Assembly: GCF_012641475.1 (NCBI RefSeq)
Contig: NZ_JABAIL010000002.1
Location: 879,449-943,448 of the forward strand
Direction: 5' to 3'
Source of the DNA: Flammeovirga agarivorans
Lineage (GTDB): Bacteria > Bacteroidota > Bacteroidia > Cytophagales > Flammeovirgaceae
DNA: 64,000 nucleotides
Positions 27,291-36,058 of this stretch are shown piece after piece (positions within the stretch are counted from its first letter, which is position 1; every line of letters begins with the position of its first letter). Below the pieces are notes generated by a model, which was given only the letters and a program-made list of their open reading frames with translations, did not search any database and was not told the origin of the DNA. The position numbers and the translations under genes are program-made.

Positions 27291-27314
27291 AACTTATACA
27301 CCTCAATTATAACT

Positions 27315-27522
27315 CTCCCTACCTTTTAATATTTAAAAATTTGTTAAAATTTAAATTGATTACATAAAATAAAAGCAACACTATAACATTTCACAAATAG
27401 ATTATAAAATTGACAACATTTTAAACATTAAATTTCACCTTATGATGTTTTTTTTAAACTTTAATGCATATTTTTGTTTAAATAATTATCAAAATAGGTA
27501 AATACACCCCTCCCTACCTTTT
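27315..27522. repeat. Pair of 13-base direct repeats upstream of umuC
   Basis: CTCCCTACCTTTT occurs at 27315-27327 and again at 27510-27522, 195 bases apart. The second copy ends 36 bases before the umuC start. It may be a binding site; chance is unlikely but possible in such AT-rich DNA. Confidence 0.35.
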
Positions 27523-27558
27523 TGAGTTTTTTTTTCAGAATATGTTTGATAGTAAGAA

Positions 27559-28860
27559 ATGACAAAAGTAGATACCCTAGGAAGAACACAACATAAATAT
27601 GCCCTTGTGGATTGTAATAGTTTTTATGCTTCCTGTGAAAAAGTTTTCCGCCCCGACCTTTCTCACCTACCTGTAGTAGTACTTTCTAATAACGATGGAT
27701 GCGTTGTCGCCGGTAGTAAAGAAGCAAAGAAGCTTGGACTAAAAATGGGAACACCTTTCTTTAAGGTCAAAAATATCATTCATAAACATCAGGTATCTGT
27801 CTTTTCGTCCAACTATGCATTATATGCCAGCCTTTCTAAACGAGTAATGAGTATCCTTAAAGAATACGCTCATGCAATTGAAGTCTACTCCATTGATGAG
27901 GCTTTTTTAGATTTAACAGCTACAGAGAACAGCGAGGAAATTGGACAACTTATACGTCATCGTATCTGGGAAGAAACCGGTATTCCTGTCGCTGTGGGTA
28001 TTGGTACTACCAAAACACTTGCAAAACTGGCCAATCATGTTGCTAAAAAAGACGATCGCTTTAATGGAGTATGTGAGTTTGAGAATTATTACAAAGACAA
28101 ACAGTACATTGCTCATTGGAGTGTCGATGAGCTTTGGGGGATTGGCCGACAACATACCTTATCTCTAAAAGAATATAATGTACGAACTATCGGTAGCTTT
28201 ATGGATCTTCCTGAAGGGAAAATCAAAAATCAATGGCATATTCCAGTATGGCGTATCTATAAGGAACTTCAAGGGGTGCGATGTAATGAATTTTCTGCTA
28301 AAGTCGCCGCTAAAAAAGGGATCGGTACAGCCAGGACATTTTCTAAACCTGTCAATGATTGGGATAAGCTAAAAGAAATTTTTTCTGGCTTTGTTGCCTT
28401 GGTGGCGGAAAAGCTGCGTAAACAAAACTCTTGTACCCAACGCATCTCCGTTTTTGTATCAACAGACAAACATAGAGAGCAACATCCCTATTACGGAAGT
28501 AAAAGTATAAAACTCGATATACCCACAGACGATACCGCTTTATTGATAAAAGTAGCTATCCCACTTTTAAAGTCGATTTTTTTCGAAAAACACAATTATA
28601 AAAAGGCTGGTATCTATATTATGGACATTACTCCTAATTATTCTCGCCAGTTATCTATAGAAAATTACTGTTCTGAGGAAATTCTTACACGGCGAAGTAA
28701 ATTGTTAGACACACTTGACAAGCTTAACCGAAAAATGGGAAAAAATACAGTAGTCTTTGGTTCTCAGCGTATAGAAAGCAGAAATGCGTTTGACATGAAG
28801 CAGGAGCACAAATCGGCAGGTTTTACAACAAAAATCGATGAATTACTGTCTGTTAGATAA
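27559..28860 (+). CDS. umuC: Y-family DNA polymerase, UmuC type
   Basis: 433 residues. Catalytic acids are in [13 protein letters not shown] (Asp18) and [10 protein letters not shown] (Asp113, Glu114). [16 protein letters not shown] and the little-finger region with C-terminal [19 protein letters not shown] are typical of UmuC rather than DinB. It performs error-prone bypass of DNA lesions. The first 12 residues are extra compared with most UmuC proteins. No umuD lies upstream, so it is an orphan; UmuD may be elsewhere. Confidence 0.93.
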   Translation: MTKVDTLGRTQHKYALVDCNSFYASCEKVFRPDLSHLPVVVLSNNDGCVVAGSKEAKKLGLKMGTPFFKVKNIIHKHQVSVFSSNYALYASLSKRVMSILKEYAHAIEVYSIDEAFLDLTATENSEEIGQLIRHRIWEETGIPVAVGIGTTKTLAKLANHVAKKDDRFNGVCEFENYYKDKQYIAHWSVDELWGIGRQHTLSLKEYNVRTIGSFMDLPEGKIKNQWHIPVWRIYKELQGVRCNEFSAKVAAKKGIGTARTFSKPVNDWDKLKEIFSGFVALVAEKLRKQNSCTQRISVFVSTDKHREQHPYYGSKSIKLDIPTDDTALLIKVAIPLLKSIFFEKHNYKKAGIYIMDITPNYSRQLSIENYCSEEILTRRSKLLDTLDKLNRKMGKNTVVFGSQRIESRNAFDMKQEHKSAGFTTKIDELLSVR

Positions 28861-29020
28861 TTGAATTACTTCGGTTTAATCAGAATAACAAAGTACATCT
28901 ACCTGTAAAATTTTAGTTAAAAATTAGAGTAATAAAAGCTTAATTACCCAATAATATGCTGTGATAATCTTAAAAAAACGCAGAAATATCACATACCTCC
29001 TTTTTTTTCGTATAAAATCA

Positions 29021-29050
29021 TTGTTTTTCATAGGATTTTTCTCACTTTTG
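29021..29050 (+). promoter_or_regulatory. Bacteroidetes-type promoter candidate
   Basis: TTG at 29021-29023, a 19-base spacer, then CACTTTTG at 29043-29050, one mismatch from TAnnTTTG. The spacing is right for the major sigma factor of this phylum. Transcription would begin near 29057. Confidence 0.45.
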
Positions 29051-29052
29051 TG

Positions 29053-29272
29053 ATGTACTTATCAAAGAAGTGGTTAATAGCTTCTAATGTTTTGATAAAA
29101 ACGGAACAAAAAGGAGATTAATCTAGTTAGATAGGTACAATATGAAACAAGTCATAAACGTACTTTCAAGAAATTGAAAGGATATTTATAAAGAACTCAT
29201 TTTTAATTGGTTTTAGTTTTTAGCTAAGTTGTTAAAGGTCCTGCTCTATGAGCACGACCTTTTTCTTTTTTT
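29053..29272 (+). ncRNA. Candidate small RNA or short-peptide transcript
   Basis: This lies between the promoter-like element at 29021-29050 and a strong terminator, about 215 bases. It includes a 22-codon frame (29053-29121, MYLSKKWLIASNVLIKTEQK...) that would start at or before the predicted transcription start, and an 11-codon frame at 29142. Neither looks protein-like, so a small RNA is favoured. No known RNA family is recognised. Confidence 0.4.
29234..29272 (+). terminator. Strong terminator with no ORF upstream
   Basis: AAAGGTC-C-TGCTC (29234-29246) pairs with GAGCA-C-GACCTTT (29250-29262) around a three-base loop with one C-C mismatch, followed by a long T-run. The nearest plus-strand gene, umuC, ends 370 bases earlier. 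Confidence 0.88.
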
Positions 29273-29296
29273 ATACCTATTTTTTTTAGAGAGCTA

Positions 29297-29785
29297 TTAC
29301 GCTAAACCTTTTGTCATATAGTTGACGATGAGATCGTGATCAACATCAATATCTTTAGACAGCATAGATTGTACACCGAGCATTACAGTACCGGCAAAAA
29401 TCATCTTATTAGTATCATTATCAAAAAGGCTCATATAAGCATCCCTTACATAAAGCATAAAAGGATTTCCACCTCTACCCTTCGATTCTAAGAATTGGAT
29501 AATCGTAGAGTACTCATAAAAAAAGTCGATTTCAAAACGGTAGAATGACTCAATAGTCTGATCCAATTCTCTATATTGTTTCGCTTTTTTCTCACCAATA
29601 AGTTTCACAATAGAATCAACAAGGCCGTATTCTCCGTCGAATCTAGTATAAAAAACTTTAGTTGTAGTACCACAGTGGCTTGCTAGTTTTCTTAACGACC
29701 ACTCGCCACCATCAAGAATGTATTGAATTGACATTTCAATCATAGCATCCTTAGTAGGAGCAGCGTTTTTTCTTACTTTTAACAT
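29297..29785 (-). CDS. TetR/AcrR-like transcriptional regulator
   Basis: 162 residues from ATG at 29785 (a TTG six bases further out is less likely). The N-terminal helix-turn-helix is WSLRKLASHCGTTTKVFYTRF (about 30-50), the TetR arrangement. The rest is an all-helical ligand domain without recognised specificity. It is divergent from prmC. A perfect 7-7 inverted repeat lies between them at 29845-29859 and may be its operator. Confidence 0.8.
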   Translation of the reverse strand: MLKVRKNAAPTKDAMIEMSIQYILDGGEWSLRKLASHCGTTTKVFYTRFDGEYGLVDSIVKLIGEKKAKQYRELDQTIESFYRFEIDFFYEYSTIIQFLESKGRGGNPFMLYVRDAYMSLFDNDTNKMIFAGTVMLGVQSMLSKDIDVDHDLIVNYMTKGLA

Positions 29786-29844
29786 AATCAATTAGGTATA
29801 TTAGATAATCGTATTGTCTTATTGTAGCTTTTCATTAGATTAAA

Positions 29845-29859
29845 TGAAACATTGTTTCA
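29845..29859. promoter_or_regulatory. Operator-like palindrome between the TetR gene and prmC
   Basis: TGAAACATTGTTTCA is a perfect inverted repeat of seven bases around one central base. It lies 60 bases upstream of the regulator start and 128 bases upstream of prmC, as expected for an autoregulatory TetR site. Confidence 0.5.
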
Positions 29860-29986
29860 AATATCATTTAATTTATGTAAAAAAACACCATTACTAAAGA
29901 ATATTTTTGTTAAAAACATCATTATTGTACTTTGCTACAACTAGCATTGTATAGGTGATTGGAACATCAACAGTAAAGAAAAAAGA

Positions 29987-30817
29987 ATGACCGCGAAAGA
30001 AATACATCAATTAATATATACATCACTTGAAACAGTATATGATGAGAATGAAGCAAATAGCATTGCTTATTTATGGTTAGAAAAAAGGCTTCAGCTAAGC
30101 CGTACTGATGTGATTCTACAAAAAGAGGCCATCGATTTTAATAAAGAACTATTTCAACAAGACCTTAAAAGGCTTCAAAAACATGAGCCAATACAGTATA
30201 TAATTGGAGAAGGGGACTTTTATGGGCGGGTATTTCAACTAAATAAAGATACTTTGATTCCTAGGTCTGAAACCGAAGAATTAGTTCACCTGATCTTACA
30301 AGAAAATAAATCTGGTCAGTTGTTAGATATTGGCACAGGTTCGGGGTGTATTCCTATTACAATAGGGCTTGAAAGCGACATCATTACATTCGGTATAGAC
30401 GTGAGCGCATCTGCCTTAACTAAGGCAAAAGAAAACGCTCATAGCTTAAATAGCACTACAAAATTTCAATTACTAGACATTCTAGAACAAGACCTAAGCT
30501 CATTTGATCCATTAGATATTATCGTAAGCAACCCACCGTATGTTACTTATAAAGAAAAAGAGGTGATGGATAAAAATGTAGTCGAGTTCGAACCAGAATT
30601 AGCCCTTTATGTAGAAGATGACAATCCTTTGATTTTTTATAGACGGATTTCAATGTTAGCATCACAAAAACTTACAGAGAGAGGAAAGCTATATTTCGAA
30701 ATCAATGAGCAGTTCGGTCAAGAAACCGCAGACTTGATGAAAAAAGATGGATTTAAAAACATCGAAATTATCAAAGATTTCCAAGGAAAAGATAGAATAG
30801 TAAAAGGTATACTGTAA
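29987..30817 (+). CDS. prmC: Peptide chain release factor N5-glutamine methyltransferase
   Basis: 276 residues. The helical N-domain (about 1-80) is followed by a SAM-binding domain with LLDIGTGSGCIPITIG (112-127) and the substrate motif SNPPYV (181-186, NPPY). It methylates the GGQ glutamine of release factors, increasing termination efficiency. The gene stands alone between a divergent regulator and a converging BatA-like gene. Confidence 0.95.
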   Translation: MTAKEIHQLIYTSLETVYDENEANSIAYLWLEKRLQLSRTDVILQKEAIDFNKELFQQDLKRLQKHEPIQYIIGEGDFYGRVFQLNKDTLIPRSETEELVHLILQENKSGQLLDIGTGSGCIPITIGLESDIITFGIDVSASALTKAKENAHSLNSTTKFQLLDILEQDLSSFDPLDIIVSNPPYVTYKEKEVMDKNVVEFEPELALYVEDDNPLIFYRRISMLASQKLTERGKLYFEINEQFGQETADLMKKDGFKNIEIIKDFQGKDRIVKGIL

Positions 30818-30818
30818 T

Positions 30819-30860
30819 AAAAAAGGGTAAGCTTCAATTGAAAAGCTTACCCTTTTTTTT
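30819..30860. terminator. Bidirectional terminator between prmC and the BatA-like gene
   Basis: AAAAGGGTAAGCTT (30821-30834) pairs perfectly with AAGCTTACCCTTTT (30843-30856), with A- and T-runs outside. It serves both converging genes. Confidence 0.93.
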
Positions 30861-30874
30861 ATCCTTCTCTTAGA

Positions 30875-31849
30875 TTATATTTTAATTACTCTTACAGCTA
30901 GCATCACATCCAATGCAAGCAATAATAAGCCAACTAATAAGAAGTAATAATATTTATTGGCACCCACATCGGCCATTCTAGAACTTTTTAGCTCTCCTTC
31001 GATATCATTAATAGACGAAATCAAACGGTTTATATCATTCTGCTTATCACTAATCTCAAAATATTTACCATCAGTTTCTTTAGCTAATTCTTTTAAAGAG
31101 GCTGAGTTGAGTTTTGTAATTACATCATTCCCCATTTTATCTCTCTTAAAGCGGTAACCTGCAGGAATCTTACTTCCTTCTTCTGTACCAATCCCCAAAG
31201 TAAATAGACGAACGCCTTCTTCTTTGATGTTGTACACCGCATCATTGGTATTTTTACCATGATCCTCTCCGTCACTAATTAAGATAATTACTTTCGATGC
31301 TTTTTTAGCACTTGGAAGTCCTTCTTCTGCATCATTAAGTTTAGTAATTGCCATTTCAAGTGGTGGAGCGAAGTCAGTGCCTGTATTCGAGATAAGTGAT
31401 GTACTCATTGTTTCAATAAACATATTGAGTGCATTACCATCATATGTCAATGGACATTGTAAAAAAGCGTCGCTGGTAAATACAATTAAACCGATACGAT
31501 CGGAATTGAATGATTTAACGATCTGCTTTAGTTCAAATTTTAATTTGGCCAACCTCGAAGGCTTTACATCTACAGCATCCATCGACTTAGATAAATCAAC
31601 ACATATGTAAATATCCTTACTAATCGCTTTTACTTCTTTTTTCATCTCTCCAAAGGATGGACCTAAAAGAGCAAAAATGAATAATGAAAAATAAAGCGAT
31701 CTTAAGATCAATTTATATAAAGTGGCGCCGCCTTTTGCTCTAAAAGATTTTCTAGCTCTAATGATTCGAACCAGATACAATCCATAAAGCACGATAAAAA
31801 CTGCAATTAAAAGCAATTCTACACTACTGAGCTCTCCTGCAAATGTCAT
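30875..31849 (-). CDS. BatA/BatB-like VWA-domain membrane protein
   Basis: 324 residues. Two N-terminal membrane helices (about 10-28 and 47-65), a VWA domain (about 80-265) and a C-terminal membrane helix (about 303-323). The metal site is DLSKS (85-89), with TGTD further on. This is the topology of Bacteroidota aerotolerance (Bat) proteins. The usual moxR-DUF58-batA-batB neighbours are missing, so it is an isolated copy. BatA and BatB cannot be told apart here. Confidence 0.85.
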   Translation of the reverse strand: MTFAGELSSVELLLIAVFIVLYGLYLVRIIRARKSFRAKGGATLYKLILRSLYFSLFIFALLGPSFGEMKKEVKAISKDIYICVDLSKSMDAVDVKPSRLAKLKFELKQIVKSFNSDRIGLIVFTSDAFLQCPLTYDGNALNMFIETMSTSLISNTGTDFAPPLEMAITKLNDAEEGLPSAKKASKVIILISDGEDHGKNTNDAVYNIKEEGVRLFTLGIGTEEGSKIPAGYRFKRDKMGNDVITKLNSASLKELAKETDGKYFEISDKQNDINRLISSINDIEGELKSSRMADVGANKYYYFLLVGLLLLALDVMLAVRVIKI

Positions 31850-32094
31850 GTTTGTTATAAAGTGTTTACCCTGTTTCAGTAAAAATGTATGCTAATTTAA
31901 AAGATTTATTGATGTAAAGGAAAATGCTAAAAAAAATTGAAGTTTTTTATAATTGACAATCAATACAATGCATAAAACATAAATTTAATTAACACTTTTT
32001 TATTTAAAACGATTTGGATTAATCGACCTCATCGAACATATTTGCATCGCATTAAACAAAAAGGCAGTCAGAAATGACGATCTAAGTTGTGCAA

Positions 32095-32179
32095 GGAGAG
32101 TTGCCAGAGTGGTTAATGGAGCGGTTTGCTAAACCGTCATCGGGAAACCGATGCATGGGTTCGAATCCCATACTCTCCG
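32095..32179 (+). tRNA. tRNA-Ser (GCT)
   Basis: The acceptor stem GGAGAGT pairs with ACTCTCC, and the discriminator is G. The anticodon stem GCGGT/ACCGT encloses TTGCTAA, giving anticodon GCT. The long variable arm (CATCGG/CCGATG) is typical of serine tRNA. The T-arm ATGGG-TTCGAAT-CCCAT is perfect. CCA is not encoded. Confidence 0.97.
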
Positions 32180-32185
32180 CAAGTT

Positions 32186-32260
32186 CGGGATGTAGCACAG
32201 TCCGGTTAGTGTACCTGGTTTGGGACCAGGGGGTCGCAGGTTCGAATCCTGCCATCCCGA
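32186..32260 (+). tRNA. tRNA-Pro (TGG)
   Basis: The acceptor stem CGGGATG pairs with CATCCCG, discriminator A. The anticodon stem CCTGG/CCAGG encloses TTTGGGA, giving anticodon TGG. The T-arm GCAGG-TTCGAAT-CCTGC is perfect. It lies 6 bases after the serine tRNA; CCA is not encoded. Confidence 0.97.
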
Positions 32261-32261
32261 C

Positions 32262-32296
32262 AAAAGCGATCTTCTAGTAAGGAGATCGCTTTTTTT
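32262..32296 (+). terminator. Terminator after the tRNA pair
   Basis: AAAAGCGATCT (32262-32272) pairs with AGATCGCTTTT (32283-32293), followed by a run of T. It ends the two-tRNA transcript. Confidence 0.92.
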
Positions 32297-32337
32297 ATAT
32301 CCTTCTATCTCTTTCATAGCACCATAACCTAAAACAT

Positions 32338-33231
32338 ATGAAAAAGATTGTTCTAATTGCCAATCCTATCTCAGGACAAGGAAAAGCAAAAAAAGCCGCA
32401 CTTCTCACAAAAGAAGTACTGGATCAGAAAAATCATGATGTACATATTGAGTACACAAAACATGCAGGCCATGCAACTACACTTGCCCAAAATCTTAGCC
32501 AACAATATGATATTGTAGTTGCAGTAGGTGGTGATGGCACTGTCAATGAAGTTGCTCAAGGTTTAATCGAATCAGGCAAAACACTTGGAATAATACCTAC
32601 TGGATCTGGGAATGGTCTGGCTAGGCATCTAAAAATTCCAATGAACACCAAAAGTGCAGCTCTGTGTATTGACAAGGAAAAGAAAACATCTATTGATACT
32701 CCTACTATTAATGGAAAACACTTTTTTTGTACTGCTGGTATAGGTTTCGATGCACATATATCACATGTCTTTAGTAAAATGAGTGGACGTGGGCTATCGA
32801 ATTATGTTAAAGCCATTTTTAAAGAGTATGGAAGCCACAAAGCCGGCAACTACACTTTAGCGTATAACAATCAAACAGAAACTGATCATGCTTTTGTGAT
32901 TACTGTGGGTAATGCTGCTCAATATGGCAACGAAGCGATAATTACTCCCTTAGCATCTATCAAAGATGGTCAACTAGATGTAACAATCTTGAAGAAACCA
33001 TCACTTATAACAGCGATGAATTGGGGTATCCGTTTATTTATGGGAAACATTCATAAAGGACCAAATACCAAATACTTCTCCACAAAAAAATTGACTATTG
33101 ATACTACAACAGATGAAAAAGTAGTCAACGGTCATAGAGATGGAGAACCAGATCAGTGGAGCTTCCCATTGGAATTTAGTATCAATGAAGGAAGAACACT
33201 AAATGTTATTGTAAATTCTGATGAGATATAA
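32338..33231 (+). CDS. Diacylglycerol kinase-family lipid kinase
   Basis: 297 residues. The nucleotide motif VVAVGGDGTVNEVAQGL (about 61-77) and GTGSGNGLARHL (about 91-102, here IIPTGSGNGLARHLK) are the hallmarks of the DAGK/YegS/sphingosine kinase fold. It phosphorylates a lipid such as diacylglycerol. A PAP2 phosphatase gene follows 56 bases later, so kinase and phosphatase may act on the same lipid pool. The exact substrate is unknown. Confidence 0.9.
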   Translation: MKKIVLIANPISGQGKAKKAALLTKEVLDQKNHDVHIEYTKHAGHATTLAQNLSQQYDIVVAVGGDGTVNEVAQGLIESGKTLGIIPTGSGNGLARHLKIPMNTKSAALCIDKEKKTSIDTPTINGKHFFCTAGIGFDAHISHVFSKMSGRGLSNYVKAIFKEYGSHKAGNYTLAYNNQTETDHAFVITVGNAAQYGNEAIITPLASIKDGQLDVTILKKPSLITAMNWGIRLFMGNIHKGPNTKYFSTKKLTIDTTTDEKVVNGHRDGEPDQWSFPLEFSINEGRTLNVIVNSDEI

Positions 33232-33287
33232 ATTCATCACATTAATAAAAAGATAAATATATTTACGCTATCACTAAAAACAAGAAA

Positions 33288-33929
33288 ATGCAACAAAGCA
33301 AAGAATCAAAACTATTGATCTACTCAATGTTGATCATGTTTGTACCTTATATTATATCGTTAGTTACACATGAGACTCAAAATGCCTGGTGTGTACATCT
33401 ACTGAATGATAACCATACAGAGTTTTTTGATTACTTCTTTAAGTATACTACTAACTTGGGAGATGGTCTAGCGTTGATCCCGTTCTTAGTAATATTATTA
33501 ATCGTTAGAAAAGAATATTGGTCTGTTTTGGTAATGGCTTCTGCCCTTCATGGTATTTTCGTATATGTTGGCAAAGAAATTATCTTAAAAGGAACTGACT
33601 TTGCATTAAGACCCGCAGGGCTACATGGTGCAGACGCATTTAATCAGATATTAGATGTTCATATGCATTTAATCGATACGTTCCCTTCTGGACATGCTAC
33701 AACAGGATTTGTTATTGGTGCCATGTTCATGTTAATCATACCCAACTGGAAAGGTTTCGTTATTGGTATGTCTTATGGATTAATAGTAGCTATCTCTAGA
33801 ATGTATCTAGGCCAACACTTCTTAGTTGATGTATCTTTTGGAGGTATTTCCGCTTTCGCAATTGTATGGCTATGTTGGTATATCTGTGATAAAAAAGGTT
33901 GGATAAAATTAAAACCTTGGGAAAAATAA
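33288..33929 (+). CDS. PAP2-superfamily membrane phosphatase
   Basis: 213 residues with about six membrane helices. Motifs are KGTDFALRPAG (with the conserved RP), FPSGHATTG (catalytic His in PSGH) and SRMYLGQHFLVDV (final His and Asp). A lipid-phosphate phosphatase; it follows the lipid kinase gene in one transcript. It is a second, clearly different PAP2 protein from that at 17 kb. Confidence 0.92.
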   Translation: MQQSKESKLLIYSMLIMFVPYIISLVTHETQNAWCVHLLNDNHTEFFDYFFKYTTNLGDGLALIPFLVILLIVRKEYWSVLVMASALHGIFVYVGKEIILKGTDFALRPAGLHGADAFNQILDVHMHLIDTFPSGHATTGFVIGAMFMLIIPNWKGFVIGMSYGLIVAISRMYLGQHFLVDVSFGGISAFAIVWLCWYICDKKGWIKLKPWEK

Positions 33930-33933
33930 ATAG

Positions 33934-33972
33934 AAAAAGGGAAGTGATTTTTGAAGTCACTTCCCTTTTTTA
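33934..33972. terminator. Bidirectional terminator between PAP2 and the LTA-synthase-like gene
   Basis: AAAAAGGGAAGTGA (33934-33947) pairs with TCACTTCCCTTTTT (33957-33970). It serves both converging genes. Confidence 0.93.
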
Positions 33973-33990
33973 ATATACACCTCATTTGCT

Positions 33991-35919
33991 TTAAGGTGTC
34001 ATCTTATTATCAATAGCTCTTGATGAGAATTCTTGCATAATACCTTTAGCAAGGTCGGTTAGTTTTTTCTCTTCAGGTAGTCCTGTATTTTTTAGATCAT
34101 GCTCTTGCATTCTGTCAGTTTTGAAATTATACATAAACTTCACTTCCTTCCCATCAAAGCCTAAAACATAATCTCCTTCAACCACCTGAAAAACATTTGG
34201 TCCAATAAAGCTCACTGCAAAATGTAAAGCTGTAGAATCCATAGCATCTGAACCAAAAGCCACAAAATCTTGCTCTACTCCTAAATAATCCATCACTGTT
34301 GGAAAGATATCTATTTGTTGAGTGACCGTCGAATCTATTCCTACCAAAGCATCATCAGAAGGTGCATAATAAATAATTGGAACTTTAAAGAGGCCTAAAC
34401 TAGTAGAATACTCTTGATAATGCACTTGATTGGTATGGTCCGCTGTAATCACAAACAATGTATTCTTAAACCAAGGCATTTTCGACGCCGTTTTAAAGAA
34501 TTGCTGTAAAGCGTAATCTGTATACTGAGTACCTCTATTTAATGGAAGCGGTCCTCCTTTGAATCTATCTTCGTATTCTTCTGGAATCTTAAAAGGATGA
34601 TGAGATGAAAGTGTAAATAAAGAAGTATGGAAAGGTTCCTCAAAAGTGTTCATTGTTTCAGCAAAAAACTGCAGGAAAGGTTCATCCCAAATCCCCCAAG
34701 TCCCATCAAAATCATCGTCATTATTGTACTCGGTCATACCATAATACTCTTGGTATCCCGCCAAATTCATAAAAGCCTGAAAACCCATTGAACCATTAGG
34801 GGCTCCATGGAAAAATGCCGTCTTATACCCTTCTTTATCTAAAACCGAGGCCATACTATTAATAGTATTAGTAGAGTAATGAGACAGTACATATGGTGAA
34901 TAAAATGCAGGAATACTGGCAACTACTGATGGTAATGCATCGATAGATTTTCTACCATTAGCAAAGGCGTTAGCAAATGTTCTACTATGTTGAATCAACG
35001 AATCAGTAAAAGGTGTATAACCTTTATAATCTTCATCTAATGAATTCTGATTTAATGTACTGACATACTCTCTACCGAAACTTTCAATCACTATCGTTAC
35101 CACATTCATTTTCTTCTGTGGTTTTCCAGTTATTCCATGATGATATGCTGAATATACTTCCTCTAACTGTTCTTTAGTGAAGAATTCTTGTTTCTTTGCT
35201 ACCTTTTTATTTAAAGTTCGAAGTACAGAAAATGGAGTGTTTAAAACAATCGCCATCTCTAAAGGCTTCTTCACAAATTCACCTGCATTATTTAATGAAA
35301 TCGGACGGGTAGTCCCATCAAATCCACCTCTTGCTCCTCCAAAAATCAATACGCCACAAACCAATAAAATTGAAACATGCTTCATCAGGTAAGAGGACAT
35401 CTTGATTCTGCGTCTTGGTTTTTCTACATCAACTAATGAGTATGCTTTAACAAACAGGAACATCAAAGCAACCCAGATTAGAGTCATATACCAGTAATCA
35501 ACGAATAAAAATCTAAAAGCTAGTGTTGCTCCATTTTGTTCGTGAGAAAATTCATCAAAAATAGAAGCAGTAGTCCTTTTAGAAGTAAATCTAAAGAAAA
35601 TCACATCTGCTAGGTTAGCAGCAAGTGTTATAGCATTCACTATATACACAAACCACTTAATTACATTTTGATAGGTTTTATTGTAACGAGCAGTAATAGG
35701 CAACAAACTCATCAAAATAAAAACTCCATTCGTATAGATAACTGCAGGCAAATCAAACTTTAATCCGCCTAAGAATAATTCAAAAAGATCTGCTCCAGGA
35801 AAATAAGAAGTATTAAAAAGGTAAAAGATTGCTCTGCTTAAAGTATACAAGAGCATAATAAGTATGAATCGATATAAGGTTACCCCGAAAATGTTTTGTG
35901 ATTTTATATTTTGAAGCAT
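33991..35919 (-). CDS. LTA-synthase-family (sulfatase-fold) membrane enzyme
   Basis: 642 residues. Five N-terminal membrane helices (to about 205) precede an alkaline-phosphatase-like domain (about 270-610). The first metal block is VVTIVIESFGREYVS, the nucleophile region ANGRKSIDALPSVVASIPAF uses a serine or lysine-flanked site instead of the usual Thr, and the later metal blocks are FFHGAPNGSMGF and FVITADHTNQ. Members transfer phosphoglycerol or phosphoethanolamine to lipids or glycans outside the inner membrane. Gram-negatives lack LTA, so another acceptor is expected. Confidence 0.85.
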   Translation of the reverse strand: MLQNIKSQNIFGVTLYRFILIMLLYTLSRAIFYLFNTSYFPGADLFELFLGGLKFDLPAVIYTNGVFILMSLLPITARYNKTYQNVIKWFVYIVNAITLAANLADVIFFRFTSKRTTASIFDEFSHEQNGATLAFRFLFVDYWYMTLIWVALMFLFVKAYSLVDVEKPRRRIKMSSYLMKHVSILLVCGVLIFGGARGGFDGTTRPISLNNAGEFVKKPLEMAIVLNTPFSVLRTLNKKVAKKQEFFTKEQLEEVYSAYHHGITGKPQKKMNVVTIVIESFGREYVSTLNQNSLDEDYKGYTPFTDSLIQHSRTFANAFANGRKSIDALPSVVASIPAFYSPYVLSHYSTNTINSMASVLDKEGYKTAFFHGAPNGSMGFQAFMNLAGYQEYYGMTEYNNDDDFDGTWGIWDEPFLQFFAETMNTFEEPFHTSLFTLSSHHPFKIPEEYEDRFKGGPLPLNRGTQYTDYALQQFFKTASKMPWFKNTLFVITADHTNQVHYQEYSTSLGLFKVPIIYYAPSDDALVGIDSTVTQQIDIFPTVMDYLGVEQDFVAFGSDAMDSTALHFAVSFIGPNVFQVVEGDYVLGFDGKEVKFMYNFKTDRMQEHDLKNTGLPEEKKLTDLAKGIMQEFSSRAIDNKMTP

Positions 35920-36058
35920 AATAATTTGAAAATTTCTATTTCCTGTTTAAGCTTTCAAAGGTAAAAAAAAAGAATTCAGAAAATGATATTAAAACTAAAA
36001 CAACTCTCCTATTTTTGTCATTACACTTATAGTGTATACAACAGATCAAAAGTTATTC

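Larger units (their letters stand above)
26996..27558. other. AT-rich intergenic stretch before umuC
   Basis: About 560 bases without a convincing ORF. It holds a strong hairpin with a T-run on the minus strand (27134-27167), a region that could encode a minus-strand ncRNA (to about 27330), and a 13-base direct repeat CTCCCTACCTTTT at 27315-27327 and 27510-27522. The latter lies just before umuC. Confidence 0.6.
28861..29296. other. Intergenic stretch after umuC
   Basis: About 435 bases. The left half is AT-rich with no motif I recognise. The right half has a promoter-like pair (29021-29050), a possible short transcript and a strong plus-strand terminator (29234-29272). The gap has no long ORF. 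Confidence 0.6.

Noticed and set aside
32089-32317. Short frames on both strands around 32.1-32.3 kb
   Set aside because: They are translations of the two tRNA genes and their terminator.
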